Source of the DNA: Hyphomicrobiales bacterium
Lineage (GTDB): Bacteria; Pseudomonadota; Alphaproteobacteria; Rhizobiales; Rhizobiaceae
DNA: 64,000 nt
Direction: 5' to 3'
NCBI GenBank assembly: GCA_900466605.1
Contig: UBMU01000011.1
Location: 1 to 64,000, forward strand
Of this stretch, positions 1-9,583 are shown piece after piece. Position numbers and translations under genes: made by a program. Every line of letters begins with the position of its first letter. Position 1 is the first letter of the stretch. The notes under the pieces were generated by a model. That model saw nothing but the letters and a program-made list of their open reading frames with translations. It was not told where the DNA came from and searched no databases.

Positions 1-7
1 AGTAGAG

Positions 8-1024
8 ATGCGCTATTTCATCACTGGCACCGCGGGCTTCATCGGCTTTCATCTTGCCCGCCGCTTGCTACAAGATGGCCACGAAGTCACCGGCTTCGAT
101 GGAATGACGCACTACTACAACATCAAGCTCAAGCACATGCGCAATGCGGCGCTGGCCCAGTTTCCGGCCTTTCGCCCGGTCACGGCGATGTTGGAAGATC
201 GCGGGGCCTTGGAGGAGGCCGTGGCAGGCGCAAAGCCTGATGTGATGATCCACCTCGCGGCGCAGGCCGGCGTGCGCTACAGCCTGGAAAACCCGAGGGC
301 CTACCTGACCTCGAACCTGGAAGGCTCGTGGAACATTCTCGAGATCGCCCGGGACGCGGGCATCAACCATCTGATGCTGGCATCGACCTCGTCAATCTAT
401 GGCGCCAATCCTTCTGTTCCATTTCGTGAAACGGATCGGGCGGATGAGCCATTGACGTTCTATGCCGCGACAAAGAAGTCGATGGAACTGATGGCGCATA
501 GCTATGCTCATCTCTACAAGGTCCCGACGACAGCCTTCCGGTTCTTCACCGTCTACGGTCCGTGGGGCCGCCCCGACATGGCGCTCTTCAAGTTCGTGAA
601 GAACATGCTGGAGGATCAGCCGATCGAGATTTATGGCGAAGGCAGGATGAGCCGCGACTTCACCTATATCGACGACCTCGTTGAATCGGTCGTCCGCCTC
701 TCCTCGGTCATTCCGTCGGAAACCAATCGCGTTGCCGACCAACGCGTGGAGACGCTTTCCCATCAGGCCCCCTTCCGTGTGGTCAATATCGGCGGCGGCC
801 AACCCGAGAACCTGATGACCTTCGTCGAGACCGTCGAGAGGGCGCTCGGCCAGCCGGCAAAACGCAAGATGCTGCCGATGCAGAAGGGCGACGTACCGCG
901 CACCTATGCCAGCCCTGACCTGCTGATGGCGCTGACCGGCTACAGGCCGGAAACTACATTGGATGTCGGTGTAAAAGCTTTCGTCGACTGGTATCTGGAA
1001 GCGCGCGGCGAACTCGAGCCGTAG
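8..1024 (+). CDS. lpsL: UDP-glucuronate 4-epimerase (LpsL type)
   Basis: An extended SDR sugar-nucleotide epimerase of 338 residues, the usual length for this family. The Rossmann motif GTAGFIG is at residues 7-13, the catalytic serine/threonine region ASTSSIYG at 125-132, and the catalytic YxxxK pair at Y152 and K156. The motif [16 protein letters not shown] is typical of bacterial UDP-glucuronate 4-epimerases. The protein closely resembles rhizobial LpsL/LspL as I remember it. Known role of the family: cytosolic conversion of UDP-glucuronate to UDP-galacturonate for lipopolysaccharide or exopolysaccharide. It has no co-directional partner inside the window, and its upstream context is cut off by the window edge. 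Confidence 0.9.
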   Translation: MRYFITGTAGFIGFHLARRLLQDGHEVTGFDGMTHYYNIKLKHMRNAALAQFPAFRPVTAMLEDRGALEEAVAGAKPDVMIHLAAQAGVRYSLENPRAYLTSNLEGSWNILEIARDAGINHLMLASTSSIYGANPSVPFRETDRADEPLTFYAATKKSMELMAHSYAHLYKVPTTAFRFFTVYGPWGRPDMALFKFVKNMLEDQPIEIYGEGRMSRDFTYIDDLVESVVRLSSVIPSETNRVADQRVETLSHQAPFRVVNIGGGQPENLMTFVETVERALGQPAKRKMLPMQKGDVPRTYASPDLLMALTGYRPETTLDVGVKAFVDWYLEARGELEP

Positions 1025-1044
1025 AAGCAATAGCGCTGGACCGG

Positions 1045-2853
1045 CTAGCGGCGGAGATTGGCCGCCTGTGCCGCCTTCATCGACGCGAAGATGCCATCGA
1101 TCTCGGCGGCTGGCGCGGGGTGGCTTAATGCGAAACCCTGCAATGTGTGGCACCCCAGCTTGGCGAGCGTCACGGCATGGTTTTCCGTTTCGACCCCTTC
1201 CGCAATCACGTCGACACCGAGAGCTTTGCCGATCTCGACGATCGACTTGACGACACGGCGCTGCTCGGAAGACGTATCCACTTCGCTTACCAGTTGCCGG
1301 TCGATCTTCAGCCGTGCCGGCCGCAGGCGCACAAGACCGATCAGCGAAGCATGTCCGGAGCCGAAATCATCGATCTCGATCTCGATGCCCATCTGCTTGA
1401 TGCGATCGACAGTCTGCAGAAGCTCGTCGTCGCAATCGTCGAGGAAGATCGTCTCGACCAGTTCGAAAACCAGCGCACCTTCCGGTATCGAGATCGTCTC
1501 TAGATCTTCGATCAAATGGGGATCGTATAGTCGCTGCCCCGAAATGTTGACCGAGATCCGTGGCAAGGCCGTTCCATGCCGGGCCCAGGTCAGACGATCC
1601 GCGAGAACGCGCCGCAGGATCGAGGCATCGATCTCGGATGACAGTCCAAACTCGTCGGCGATCTTCAGGAAAATGCCGGGGGAAAGTGTACCACGCTCGC
1701 TGTGATGCCACCGCGCCAATGCCTCTATGCCGACAATCTCGCGGGTGTGGGCATCGTGCTGCAACTGGTAAAATGGAATGATATCGCCCTGCTCCAGAGC
1801 AAGCTTGAGCTCTTCGGCCAGGCGTCGCTTGCCCATAAGATCGTCTTTAAGCTGCTGCGAAAAGAATTCGATCCGGTCGCGCCCGGACGTCTTCGCTTGG
1901 TAGAGCGCGATATCGGACTCGGCAAGCAGGTTGGAACCAGAGCGATCTGCCGACCAGGAAATACCGATCGACGTTCCCGATTGCAGCATTTCGTGTCCGA
2001 ACCGGATCTTCTTCTTCAGGCGCCGCTGCACGTCACGTGCCATGCGGTTCAGTTCCGTCAGCCCCCCGAAATTGACAAGAAGGATGACGAATTCGTCTCC
2101 GCCGATGCGTGCGGCCATGGCGGCCTTCGGAATGGCAGCCTCGATCCGCAACGCGGCAGCTCGCAACACCGTATCGCCGGCCGCGTGGCCGTGGCTGTCG
2201 TTGATCTGCTTGAACTCGTCGAGGTCGAGATGCAGAACCGCAAGCGTCGAGACCGAAGAGTCTTCGGCCAACTCCGCCAGGCGTTTGTCGAAAAGGCGGC
2301 GGTTGGGAAGACCTGTCAGATAATCGTGTTCCGCAGCATATTCGATCCGTGCGCTGCTCTCCTCCAGAGCCAGGGCCCGCGCCTCGGCGACTGCGCGCTG
2401 GCGTGCCGCCTCGTTTGCCAGCAGAACATCCGACGTGACGTCCCATTCAGCGCCGATGAAAGAGGGCGAACCTTCTTCATTCACGTAAAAATGGGCCCGT
2501 GACCGGATATGTCTTATCTCGCCATTCGGCCAGACGATCCGGAATTCCGAATTATATTGCCCCCGTTTGGCGGCGGCATCATCGAACTCCTGCTCGGCAC
2601 GCTGGCGATCATCGGGGTGGATCGCATTGGTCCAAATCGCGGTCGCGACCGGTCCGCTTCCTCTACCGGTCTGGTAGATCCGATGCATCTGGACGTCCCA
2701 GGAGATCTCATTTCGATTGAGGTTGTGCTCCCAAACGCCGATCTGTGACGCGTCGAGTGCAAGCTCAAGGCGCCGCAAAATGTCCTGAAACTCTCGTTCG
2801 GACCGTGTGGGACTGCTCGATGCCAACGCCGTCCAAGCCTCATGCAGCTTCAA
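1045..2853 (-). CDS. PAS-GGDEF-EAL cyclic-di-GMP cyclase/phosphodiesterase
   Basis: A 602-residue cytosolic signalling protein with no clear membrane segment. A PAS fold with a PAC-like end spans about residues 28-145, a GGDEF domain about 172-335 and an EAL domain about 345-595. The cyclase motif GGDEF is intact at 251-255. No RxxD inhibitory site stands just before it. The EAL domain keeps EALAR from E377, SVNIS, FELVET, DDFGSG, LKIDR and AEGVET, so a working phosphodiesterase is plausible. The apparent start is a TTG with no strong Shine-Dalgarno sequence; no upstream in-frame ATG exists, so the true start is uncertain by some residues. It is convergent with lpsL and appears monocistronic. 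Which activity dominates cannot be read from the sequence. Confidence 0.85.
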   Translation of the reverse strand: MKLHEAWTALASSSPTRSEREFQDILRRLELALDASQIGVWEHNLNRNEISWDVQMHRIYQTGRGSGPVATAIWTNAIHPDDRQRAEQEFDDAAAKRGQYNSEFRIVWPNGEIRHIRSRAHFYVNEEGSPSFIGAEWDVTSDVLLANEAARQRAVAEARALALEESSARIEYAAEHDYLTGLPNRRLFDKRLAELAEDSSVSTLAVLHLDLDEFKQINDSHGHAAGDTVLRAAALRIEAAIPKAAMAARIGGDEFVILLVNFGGLTELNRMARDVQRRLKKKIRFGHEMLQSGTSIGISWSADRSGSNLLAESDIALYQAKTSGRDRIEFFSQQLKDDLMGKRRLAEELKLALEQGDIIPFYQLQHDAHTREIVGIEALARWHHSERGTLSPGIFLKIADEFGLSSEIDASILRRVLADRLTWARHGTALPRISVNISGQRLYDPHLIEDLETISIPEGALVFELVETIFLDDCDDELLQTVDRIKQMGIEIEIDDFGSGHASLIGLVRLRPARLKIDRQLVSEVDTSSEQRRVVKSIVEIGKALGVDVIAEGVETENHAVTLAKLGCHTLQGFALSHPAPAAEIDGIFASMKAAQAANLRR

Positions 2854-3009
2854 GTAACAGTATGGTGTCAGGCCTCCGCTAGGGAGCCCTATTATGCGTG
2901 CAGAACCAACCTTTTGGCGAGAGATTAATTAGAACACACTAAAAATCCATCAACAATTGCAGGCAGAACGCGCCACCAATTCTGGCAGAGACCCTATAGG
3001 CTAGGCAAT

Positions 3010-3903
3010 TCAGCCTTTCGAGGAACGCTGGTTGTTTTTCTCCAACTGCAAGAGCAGCCCGCTGTGATCGGTTTCGCCGCCGCCCTGTTCGACGAACTCG
3101 GCAAACTCGGCGCGAACCGCCTGTGTCAACGGCAAGGTCAGGGACAGGCCGTCAGCAGTCGCGATGATGTTGTTCAGATCCTTGAGCTGGAGTTTTGAAG
3201 GGCCGGCGGCACCAAAATCGCGATCGACCATCCGTTGACCGTGAATGTCCAGAATGCGGCTTTCGGCAAAGCCTCCCCGAATTGCACGGCGAAACGCCTC
3301 ACGCGAGCCGCCACCCGCCTCGACAAGCAGCATCGCCTCGGCGACCGCGCCGATCGTAATCGCAACGATCTGTTGGTTCCCGAGCTTGGCTAGCTGGCCG
3401 CAACCGCTTGGTCCGACATGTGTAACGCGGCCAAGAGATGCAAACACGTCCGCTAGCTCTTCAAGCAAAGCGGCATCACCGCCCGCCATGATCGCAAGCG
3501 TACCGGCAGTCGCCCCGACCACACCGCCCGAGACCGGCGCATCGAGATGTCTGATGCCTCGCTCGGCGAGCGTTGACGCATGCTCCCGCGCCACGTCCGG
3601 CGAAATGGAACTGGAATCAACGACGACAGCGCCAGCATCAAGTGCCTGCGCCACCCCTTGTCCGAACAGCACATCCTCCACCGCTTTTCCGTCGCTCAAC
3701 ATCGTAAATACCACCGACGCACCAGCTACCGCTGCGGTGGGCGTATCGGCGACGACCGCGCCATCCTGGGCAAGGTCCTGCGCCTTCTCGCGATTGCGGT
3801 TCCAGACCGTGACGGCGAAGCCTGAGTGAAGCAGCCTGCGCGCCATCGGCGCTCCCATAAGTCCTGTTCCCAGAAACGCAATGCTGCGCGGTTTGCCGAT
3901 CAT
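3010..3903 (-). CDS. 3-hydroxyisobutyrate-dehydrogenase-family oxidoreductase, possibly L-threonate dehydrogenase
   Basis: An NAD(P)-dependent beta-hydroxyacid dehydrogenase of about 297 residues. The N-terminal Rossmann motif is FLGTGLMGAPMARRLL, followed by the family substrate motif DAPVSGGVVGA and the catalytic-lysine region GQLAKLGNQ. The start is either a GTG at 3906 or an ATG at 3903; the ATG sits nine bases behind GGGAGG and overlaps the stop of denD by one base (TGATG), so I take the ATG. Translational coupling to a DenD-type gene suggests the LtnD branch of the family, which oxidises L-threonate. That is inference from context; a 3-hydroxyisobutyrate or tartronate semialdehyde enzyme is also possible. 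Confidence 0.75.
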   Translation of the reverse strand: MIGKPRSIAFLGTGLMGAPMARRLLHSGFAVTVWNRNREKAQDLAQDGAVVADTPTAAVAGASVVFTMLSDGKAVEDVLFGQGVAQALDAGAVVVDSSSISPDVAREHASTLAERGIRHLDAPVSGGVVGATAGTLAIMAGGDAALLEELADVFASLGRVTHVGPSGCGQLAKLGNQQIVAITIGAVAEAMLLVEAGGGSREAFRRAIRGGFAESRILDIHGQRMVDRDFGAAGPSKLQLKDLNNIIATADGLSLTLPLTQAVRAEFAEFVEQGGGETDHSGLLLQLEKNNQRSSKG

Positions 3904-4886
3904 CACAGCCGTCCTCCCAGTTCATCCTCGATGTGCACGCGAATAATGTCGTCGAACGACGCGTCGGCCACGAAACCAAGCTTCTTCGCGCGCTCGGCTT
4001 CGAACGCCTGCGGCCAGCCGGATACAATCTTCATGATCATCTCGTCGGGTTCGCGCCGAATCAGGCTGACGGCCTTCTCCCCTGCGACTTTGCGCAACGC
4101 CTCTATCTGCTCACCGACTGTAGCGCTGACGCCTGGCATCGTCAGGCTCCGGCGCGCTCCTAGCGGCTGCAGGTCGATGCTGGCGGCATGGATTAGAAAC
4201 CCGACGGCCGAACGTGGCGACGCATGCCAATGGCGGACGGTTTCGGGAACCGGCAGAATCGCCTCCTGTCCGGTCAACGGCTCGCGCACGATGCCGGAAA
4301 AGAAGCCGGAGGCCGCCTTGTTCGGTTTGCCGGGCCGGATGCAGATTGTCGGCAATCGGATTCCGATGCCATCGATGAAGCCGCGGCGCGTATAATCCGC
4401 CAGCAGCAATTCGCCCATCGCTTTCTGCGTGCCGTAGCTCGTCAGCGGCGTGAGATTGAAATCATCAGGGATCACCTCGGGGAAAGGCGCCCCGAAGACT
4501 GCAATCGACGAAGTGAAGACGACACAAGGCCGATAGCCGTCTTGAAGATGTGCGGCGCGGATCGCCTCGAGAAGGGCACGCGTGCCTTCGAGGTTTATTC
4601 CGTAGCCTTTTTCAAAGTCCAGCTCAGCCTCGCCGGATACGATCGCCGCCAGGTGAAACACTACATCCGGTCTCGCGGCGACAATCCGTGCGGCCTGCCC
4701 CGGAGCAGAAATGTCGACTGCGCTCGCCTCAACACGCCCGGTGAAGCCTTCCGGAGTAAGCGGTGTAACGACATCGATAAGCGAAAGACGGTTGATGGCC
4801 TGGCCCGCCAGCCGCCCGTCCGCAACGAGCCGCGCGGTCAGCTTGCGCCCGATCATTCCCGCTGCGCCGATAATCGCGATATGCAT
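3903..4886 (-). CDS. denD: D-erythronate dehydrogenase-like SDR
   Basis: An extended SDR of 327 residues. The nucleotide-binding motif GAAGMIG is near the N-terminus, FTSSIAVFGAPFP carries the catalytic serine, and YGTQK is the YxxxK pair. FHLAAIVSGEAE and LPTICIRPGKPNKAASGFFS are features I associate with DenD proteins. The family oxidises D-erythronate at C2 as the first step of four-carbon sugar-acid catabolism. A strong ribosome site (GGAGG) precedes the ATG. The gene leads a two-gene minus-strand operon with the coupled dehydrogenase at 3010. The kinase (OtnK) and aldolase/isomerase partners usual for the complete pathway are not present in the window. Confidence 0.7.
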   Translation of the reverse strand: MHIAIIGAAGMIGRKLTARLVADGRLAGQAINRLSLIDVVTPLTPEGFTGRVEASAVDISAPGQAARIVAARPDVVFHLAAIVSGEAELDFEKGYGINLEGTRALLEAIRAAHLQDGYRPCVVFTSSIAVFGAPFPEVIPDDFNLTPLTSYGTQKAMGELLLADYTRRGFIDGIGIRLPTICIRPGKPNKAASGFFSGIVREPLTGQEAILPVPETVRHWHASPRSAVGFLIHAASIDLQPLGARRSLTMPGVSATVGEQIEALRKVAGEKAVSLIRREPDEMIMKIVSGWPQAFEAERAKKLGFVADASFDDIIRVHIEDELGGRL

Positions 4887-4970
4887 TGGCCGCCTCCATC
4901 AAACCTTGCAGCGTGCGACTCCCCTCGCCCGTGCATGCCCTTCGAGACATAACCGTCTGACCGGCTCATG

Positions 4971-5005
4971 AAAACAGGAAAGGCGGAGCAATGCTCCGCC
5001 TTTCC
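4971..5005 (-). terminator. Intrinsic terminator of the first RND operon
   Basis: A perfect inverted repeat has 14-base arms at 4977-4990 and 4992-5005 (core AAAGGCGGAG). On the minus strand it is followed by TGTTTT. It sits 22 bases after the stop codon of the RND permease gene, which is the expected place. Confidence 0.85.
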
Positions 5006-5027
5006 ACGTCTCGCCGCTGAGTGGGGG

Positions 5028-8000
5028 TTATTCGGCAGCGAGCCGGATGATTTCGGCGTCCTCCGCGTCGTGCTCGTGCTCTTTGTGCTGGACCAGCGGG
5101 CGGTTGCCCGAGAGTTTGCGAACCAGCACGTAGAAGACAGGCGTCATGAAGATGCCGAAGAAGGTGACACCGATCATGCCCGAGAACACTGCCACACCCA
5201 TGGCAGCACGCATCTCGGCACCGGCACCGGTCGAGACAACAAGCGGCACGACACCCATGATGAAGGCCATCGAGGTCATCAGGATCGGACGCAGACGCAG
5301 GCGACTTGCCTCGATTGCAGCCTGGACAGGCGTTCTTCCTTCGAATTCCAGCTCGCGGGCAAATTCCACGATCAGGATCGCGTTCTTCGCCGACAGGCCG
5401 ACAAGGACGACCAGACCGATCTGCGTGAAGATGTTGTTGTCTCCACCGGTCAGCCAGATGCCTGTCAGTGCCGCCAGCACACCCATCGGCACGATCATGA
5501 TGATCGCGATCGGCAGGGCCAGGCTCTCATACTGAGCTGCAAGCACGAGGAAGACGAGCAGCAGGGCCAGCGGGAAGACGACCACGCCCGAATTGCCCGC
5601 CAGGATCTGCTGATAGGTCAGATCCGTCCATTCGAAACTGATGCCCTTCGGCAAGGTCTCGTCGGCGATCTTCTCGATCGCTGCCTGAGCTTGGCCTGAG
5701 GAGAAGCCCGGAGCAGGACCGCCGTTGATATCGGCGGAGAGGAAACCGTTATAACGGTTGGTCCGCTCCGGCCCGGTTGTCGCGTTCACCTTCAGGAGAG
5801 CGGACAGCGGGATCATCTGGCCCGATGCCGAACGAACCTTCAGCTTGCCGATATCCTCGGGCTGCGCCCGGAACTTGGCATCGGCCTGGACGCGCACGCT
5901 GTAGGTGCGGCCGAAGGCGTTGAAGTCGTTGACATAGAGCGAACCGAGATAAATCTGCAGCGTCTCGAAAACATCGGTTACCGGGACACCAAGCTGTTCT
6001 GCCTTCTCACGGTCGAGATCGGCATAGAGCTGCGGAACATTGATCTGGTAGGCAGAGAAGATGCCCGTCAGTTCAGGCGTCTGGTAGGCCTTGGCGATCA
6101 TCGCCTTGTTGGCCTCGTCGAGCACCTGATAGCCGAGACCGGCGCGGTCCTCGAGCTGCATCTTGAAGCCGCCCGTCGTGCCGAGACCGTTGACCGGCGG
6201 CGGCGGGAACATCGCGATGAAGGCATCCTGGATCGCCCCGAACTTCTGGTTCAGGGACATGGCGATCGCACCGCCCGAAAGCGCCGGCGACTTGCGCTCC
6301 TCGAAATCCTTCAGCGTCACGAAGACGATGCCGGCGTTCGAGGAATTGGTGAAGCCGTTGATCGACAGGCCCGGGAAGGCAATCGCATGGGCGACGCCAG
6401 GCTCGGCCATGGCGATATCGCTCATCCGCTTGATGACGTCTTCCGTACGGTCGAGGCTGGCGGCATCCGGCAGCTGGGCAAAGCCGATCAGATACTGCTT
6501 GTCCTGCGCCGGCACGAAGCCGCCCGGCACCGCATTGAAGAGACCATACGTGGCGCCGGCAAGCGCCAGATACACCAGCATGACGATGCTCTTGCGCGAC
6601 AAGAGACCGCCGACGCCCTTTCCATAGCCCCGCGAAGCGGCACCGAAGGCCTTGTTGAAGCCACGGAAGAACCAGCCAAAGGCCGCGTCCATGGCACGCG
6701 TCAACCAGTCACGCTTGGCGTGGTGATCCTGCAACAGCAGCGAAGCGAGAGCCGGAGACAGCGTCAGCGAGTTGAAGGCCGAAATGACGGTCGAGATCGC
6801 AATCGTCAGCGCGAACTGGCGATAGAACTGTCCGGACAGACCGGTGATGAAGGCGAGCGGCACGAAGACCGCGACGAGCACGAGCGCGATCGCGATGATC
6901 GGGCCGGACACTTCCTTCATCGCCTTGTAGGTCGCAGCCCGCGGGCTGAGGCCATTCTCGATGTTGCGTTCGACGTTTTCGACAACGACGATCGCGTCGT
7001 CCACCACGATACCGATCGCCAGCACGAGGCCGAACAGACTGAGTGCGTTGATCGAAAAGCCGAAGACATACATCACCGCGAAGGTGCCGATGATCGAGAC
7101 CGGAACGGCAATCAGCGGGATGATCGAGGCGCGCCATGTCTGCAGGAACAGGATGACGACGATGACGACGAGCGCGATGGCTTCGAGCAGCGTGTCGACA
7201 ACCTTTTCGATCGACGAACGCACGAACTTCGTCGTGTCGTAGACGATCTCGTAGCTGACGCCGTCAGGCATGGCGGTCTTCAGCTCTTCCATCGTCTTCT
7301 GGACTTCGTCCGAGATGGTGATGGCGTTGGAACCCGGGGACTGGAAGACCGGGATGGCGACAGCAGGCTTGCCATCGAGGATCGAGCGCAGCGAGTAGTC
7401 GGCAGCGCCGAGCTCGATACGGGCGACATCGCGAAGACGGGTGATTTCGCCGTTCGATCCGGTCTTGACGATGATGTTGCCGAACTGCTCGGGCGTCTGC
7501 AGGCGGCCCTGCGCATTGACGTTCAGCTGCAGGTCAACACCCGACAGACTCGGCGAAGCGCCGATGGTGCCGGCTGCGGCCTGCACGTTCTGGCCCCGGA
7601 TCGCATTGGTGACGTCGCTTGCGGCAAGGCCATGCTCGGCAGCCTTCTGCGGGTCGATCCAGACGCGCATGGAATAGTCGCCTGAGCCGAAGACCTGCAC
7701 CTGGCCGACGCCATCGATGCGTGCCAGACGGTCCTTGATGTTGAGGACGCCGTAGTTGCGCAGATAGGTGATGTCATAGCGGTTGTCAGGCGAGATCAGG
7801 TTCACGACCATCATCAGGTCGGGAGAGCTCTTGACCGTCGTGATGCCGATGGTCTTCACCTCTTCCGGCAGGCGCGGCTCGGCCTGCGACACGCGGTTCT
7901 GAACGAGCTGCTGTGCCTTGTCGGGGTCCGTGCCGAGCTTGAAGGTGACCGTCAGCGTCATGACGCCGTCGGAGGTCGCCTGGCTGGACATGTAGAGCAT

Positions 8001-8228
8001 GCCCTCGACGCCGTTAATCTGCTCTTCGAGCGGTGTGGCGACCGTCTGGGCGATAACCTCCGGGTTTGCACCCGGATAGGTGGCGCGCACGACGATCGAT
8101 GGCGGCACGACCTCGGGATACTCGGAAATCGGCAGTGCGCGCAGTCCAAGCAGACCAGCGACCACGATGAGGACCGACAGGACTCCGGCAAACACCGGAC
8201 GGTCGACAAAAAATCTGGAAAAATTCAT
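5028..8228 (-). CDS. RND multidrug efflux permease, HAE1 family
   Basis: An AcrB/MexF-like inner-membrane proton-drug antiporter of 1066 residues, a normal length. The N-terminus MNFSRFFVDRPVFAGVLSV is the family signature. The proton-relay motif GIVVDDAIVVVENVERN lies near residue 400, and the duplicated C-terminal half carries GLSAKNAILIVEFAREL. The two large periplasmic loops are complete. It follows its adaptor gene by about 120 bases in the same operon and ends at a strong terminator. No outer-membrane channel gene lies next to it, so it probably borrows a TolC-type protein encoded elsewhere. Substrates cannot be predicted from the sequence. Confidence 0.93.
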   Translation of the reverse strand: MNFSRFFVDRPVFAGVLSVLIVVAGLLGLRALPISEYPEVVPPSIVVRATYPGANPEVIAQTVATPLEEQINGVEGMLYMSSQATSDGVMTLTVTFKLGTDPDKAQQLVQNRVSQAEPRLPEEVKTIGITTVKSSPDLMMVVNLISPDNRYDITYLRNYGVLNIKDRLARIDGVGQVQVFGSGDYSMRVWIDPQKAAEHGLAASDVTNAIRGQNVQAAAGTIGASPSLSGVDLQLNVNAQGRLQTPEQFGNIIVKTGSNGEITRLRDVARIELGAADYSLRSILDGKPAVAIPVFQSPGSNAITISDEVQKTMEELKTAMPDGVSYEIVYDTTKFVRSSIEKVVDTLLEAIALVVIVVILFLQTWRASIIPLIAVPVSIIGTFAVMYVFGFSINALSLFGLVLAIGIVVDDAIVVVENVERNIENGLSPRAATYKAMKEVSGPIIAIALVLVAVFVPLAFITGLSGQFYRQFALTIAISTVISAFNSLTLSPALASLLLQDHHAKRDWLTRAMDAAFGWFFRGFNKAFGAASRGYGKGVGGLLSRKSIVMLVYLALAGATYGLFNAVPGGFVPAQDKQYLIGFAQLPDAASLDRTEDVIKRMSDIAMAEPGVAHAIAFPGLSINGFTNSSNAGIVFVTLKDFEERKSPALSGGAIAMSLNQKFGAIQDAFIAMFPPPPVNGLGTTGGFKMQLEDRAGLGYQVLDEANKAMIAKAYQTPELTGIFSAYQINVPQLYADLDREKAEQLGVPVTDVFETLQIYLGSLYVNDFNAFGRTYSVRVQADAKFRAQPEDIGKLKVRSASGQMIPLSALLKVNATTGPERTNRYNGFLSADINGGPAPGFSSGQAQAAIEKIADETLPKGISFEWTDLTYQQILAGNSGVVVFPLALLLVFLVLAAQYESLALPIAIIMIVPMGVLAALTGIWLTGGDNNIFTQIGLVVLVGLSAKNAILIVEFARELEFEGRTPVQAAIEASRLRLRPILMTSMAFIMGVVPLVVSTGAGAEMRAAMGVAVFSGMIGVTFFGIFMTPVFYVLVRKLSGNRPLVQHKEHEHDAEDAEIIRLAAE

Positions 8229-8351
8229 TTCAAAGCCCTCTCCGGGATGAAATCGGGATGCAACGACCCTCTCCGGCGGTTGGGAGACCGCCGGTGGATC
8301 ACGTCATTTCGGAATTAACGCGGAGCGCCGAGACGCTCCGGATGCTTCGGC

Positions 8352-9542
8352 TTACTGGGCCGTCGCGACTTTCTCTTCCGCCTGCGGTGCAACCACTGCG
8401 CCGGGACGGATACGCTGCAGGCCATTGACGACGATCTTCTCGCCGACAGTCAGGCCGCTTTCGACAATTCGCTGACCATCCGCTGTCACGCCGAGCTGGA
8501 CCGGCCGGTAGCTGACCTTGTTTTCGGCATCGACGACGAACACGAACTTCTTGTCCTGGTCGGTCCCTATTGCACGGTCGCTGATCAGGATCTTGTTCTC
8601 GGCTTTCGGCTCGCCCATGCGGACGCGAACGAACTGGCCGGGGATGAGCTTGCCGCCGGGATTGTCGAAGACAGCGCGAACGCCAATCGTGCCGCTTGCC
8701 GCATCGACCTGATTGTCGATCAGTTGCAGCTTGCCCTTGATCGGGGTGCCCTGATCGGCCAGCGTACCGACCTCGACAGGGATCTCCTCGACGGCTGGAA
8801 CCCCACCATCAGCAGCCGGAAGTTCGGCGAGTGCCTTGGTGACCATTTCCTCGCTGGCATTGAAGCTTGCGTAGATCGGATCGACCGACACCAGCGTCGT
8901 CAAGGCGGGGGATGTGGAGCCGGCGGCGACAAGGTTGCCGACGGTGATCTCGATCTTGCCGACACGGCCGGCAACCGGCGCCTGGACCTCGGTGTATCCG
9001 AGCTCGAGCTGTGCGGAACGAAGTGCCGCCTGAGCGGTACGAAGACCGGCCTGCGCTTCGGTGAAGGCATTCTGGCGCTGGTCGAGATCGCTTTGCGAAA
9101 TCGTCTTGTTGTCAGAAAGCCTGCGGCCGCGTTCCAGCTCGATCTGAGCAAGATTGACCTTCGCTTCGGCAGAGGCAACCTGTCCTTCGGCTTGGGAAAC
9201 AGCTGCCTGATAGGGCTCAGGGTCGATGGTGAAAAGCAGATCACCCGCCTTCACCAGTGCGCCTTCACGGAAGTGCACGGATTGGATGGCTCCGGCCACG
9301 CGCGAACGGATCTGCACGCGGTCGACCGCCTCGAGCCGGCCGGAAAAATCCTGCCAGGTCGTCACATCGCGGCTGGCGACAACGGCAACCGTCACCGGCA
9401 CAGCGGGAGCCTGCGCAGGCGTGGAAGCAGCCGTGGCGGTCGTGCTCATCGGCAGTTCGAAAAAGACGGCTGCGGCCGAAACGGACGCAGCAAGTCCCAA
9501 GCCGGCGCCCATCAGGGCCCAGCGCTTTTTACTGGACGTCAT
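8352..9542 (-). CDS. RND efflux periplasmic adaptor (membrane fusion protein)
   Basis: An AcrA/MexA-type adaptor of 396 residues. It begins with an N-terminal membrane anchor or signal segment (residues about 8-30), without a lipobox cysteine. A biotinyl-lipoyl-like half motif follows (SRVAGAIQSVHFREGALV), then a coiled-coil hairpin rich in Ala, Gln and Glu around residues 105-180, the second half motif APVAGRVGKIEITVGNLV, and beta-barrel and membrane-proximal domains ending near residue 380. A good ribosome site (GGAGAG) precedes the ATG. It links the permease at 5028 to an outer-membrane channel. It is the middle gene of the hydrolase-adaptor-permease operon. Confidence 0.92.
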   Translation of the reverse strand: MTSSKKRWALMGAGLGLAASVSAAAVFFELPMSTTATAASTPAQAPAVPVTVAVVASRDVTTWQDFSGRLEAVDRVQIRSRVAGAIQSVHFREGALVKAGDLLFTIDPEPYQAAVSQAEGQVASAEAKVNLAQIELERGRRLSDNKTISQSDLDQRQNAFTEAQAGLRTAQAALRSAQLELGYTEVQAPVAGRVGKIEITVGNLVAAGSTSPALTTLVSVDPIYASFNASEEMVTKALAELPAADGGVPAVEEIPVEVGTLADQGTPIKGKLQLIDNQVDAASGTIGVRAVFDNPGGKLIPGQFVRVRMGEPKAENKILISDRAIGTDQDKKFVFVVDAENKVSYRPVQLGVTADGQRIVESGLTVGEKIVVNGLQRIRPGAVVAPQAEEKVATAQ

Positions 9543-9583
9543 TCGTACTCTCCTTACGGCCCTGTCTCAGTGGCCGGATTCAA

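Noticed and set aside
6387..7685. 432-codon plus-strand open frame opposite the first RND permease
   Set aside because: It is antisense to a clear RND gene and its translation is a low-complexity Arg/Asp/Glu/His mix typical of shadow frames in GC-rich DNA.
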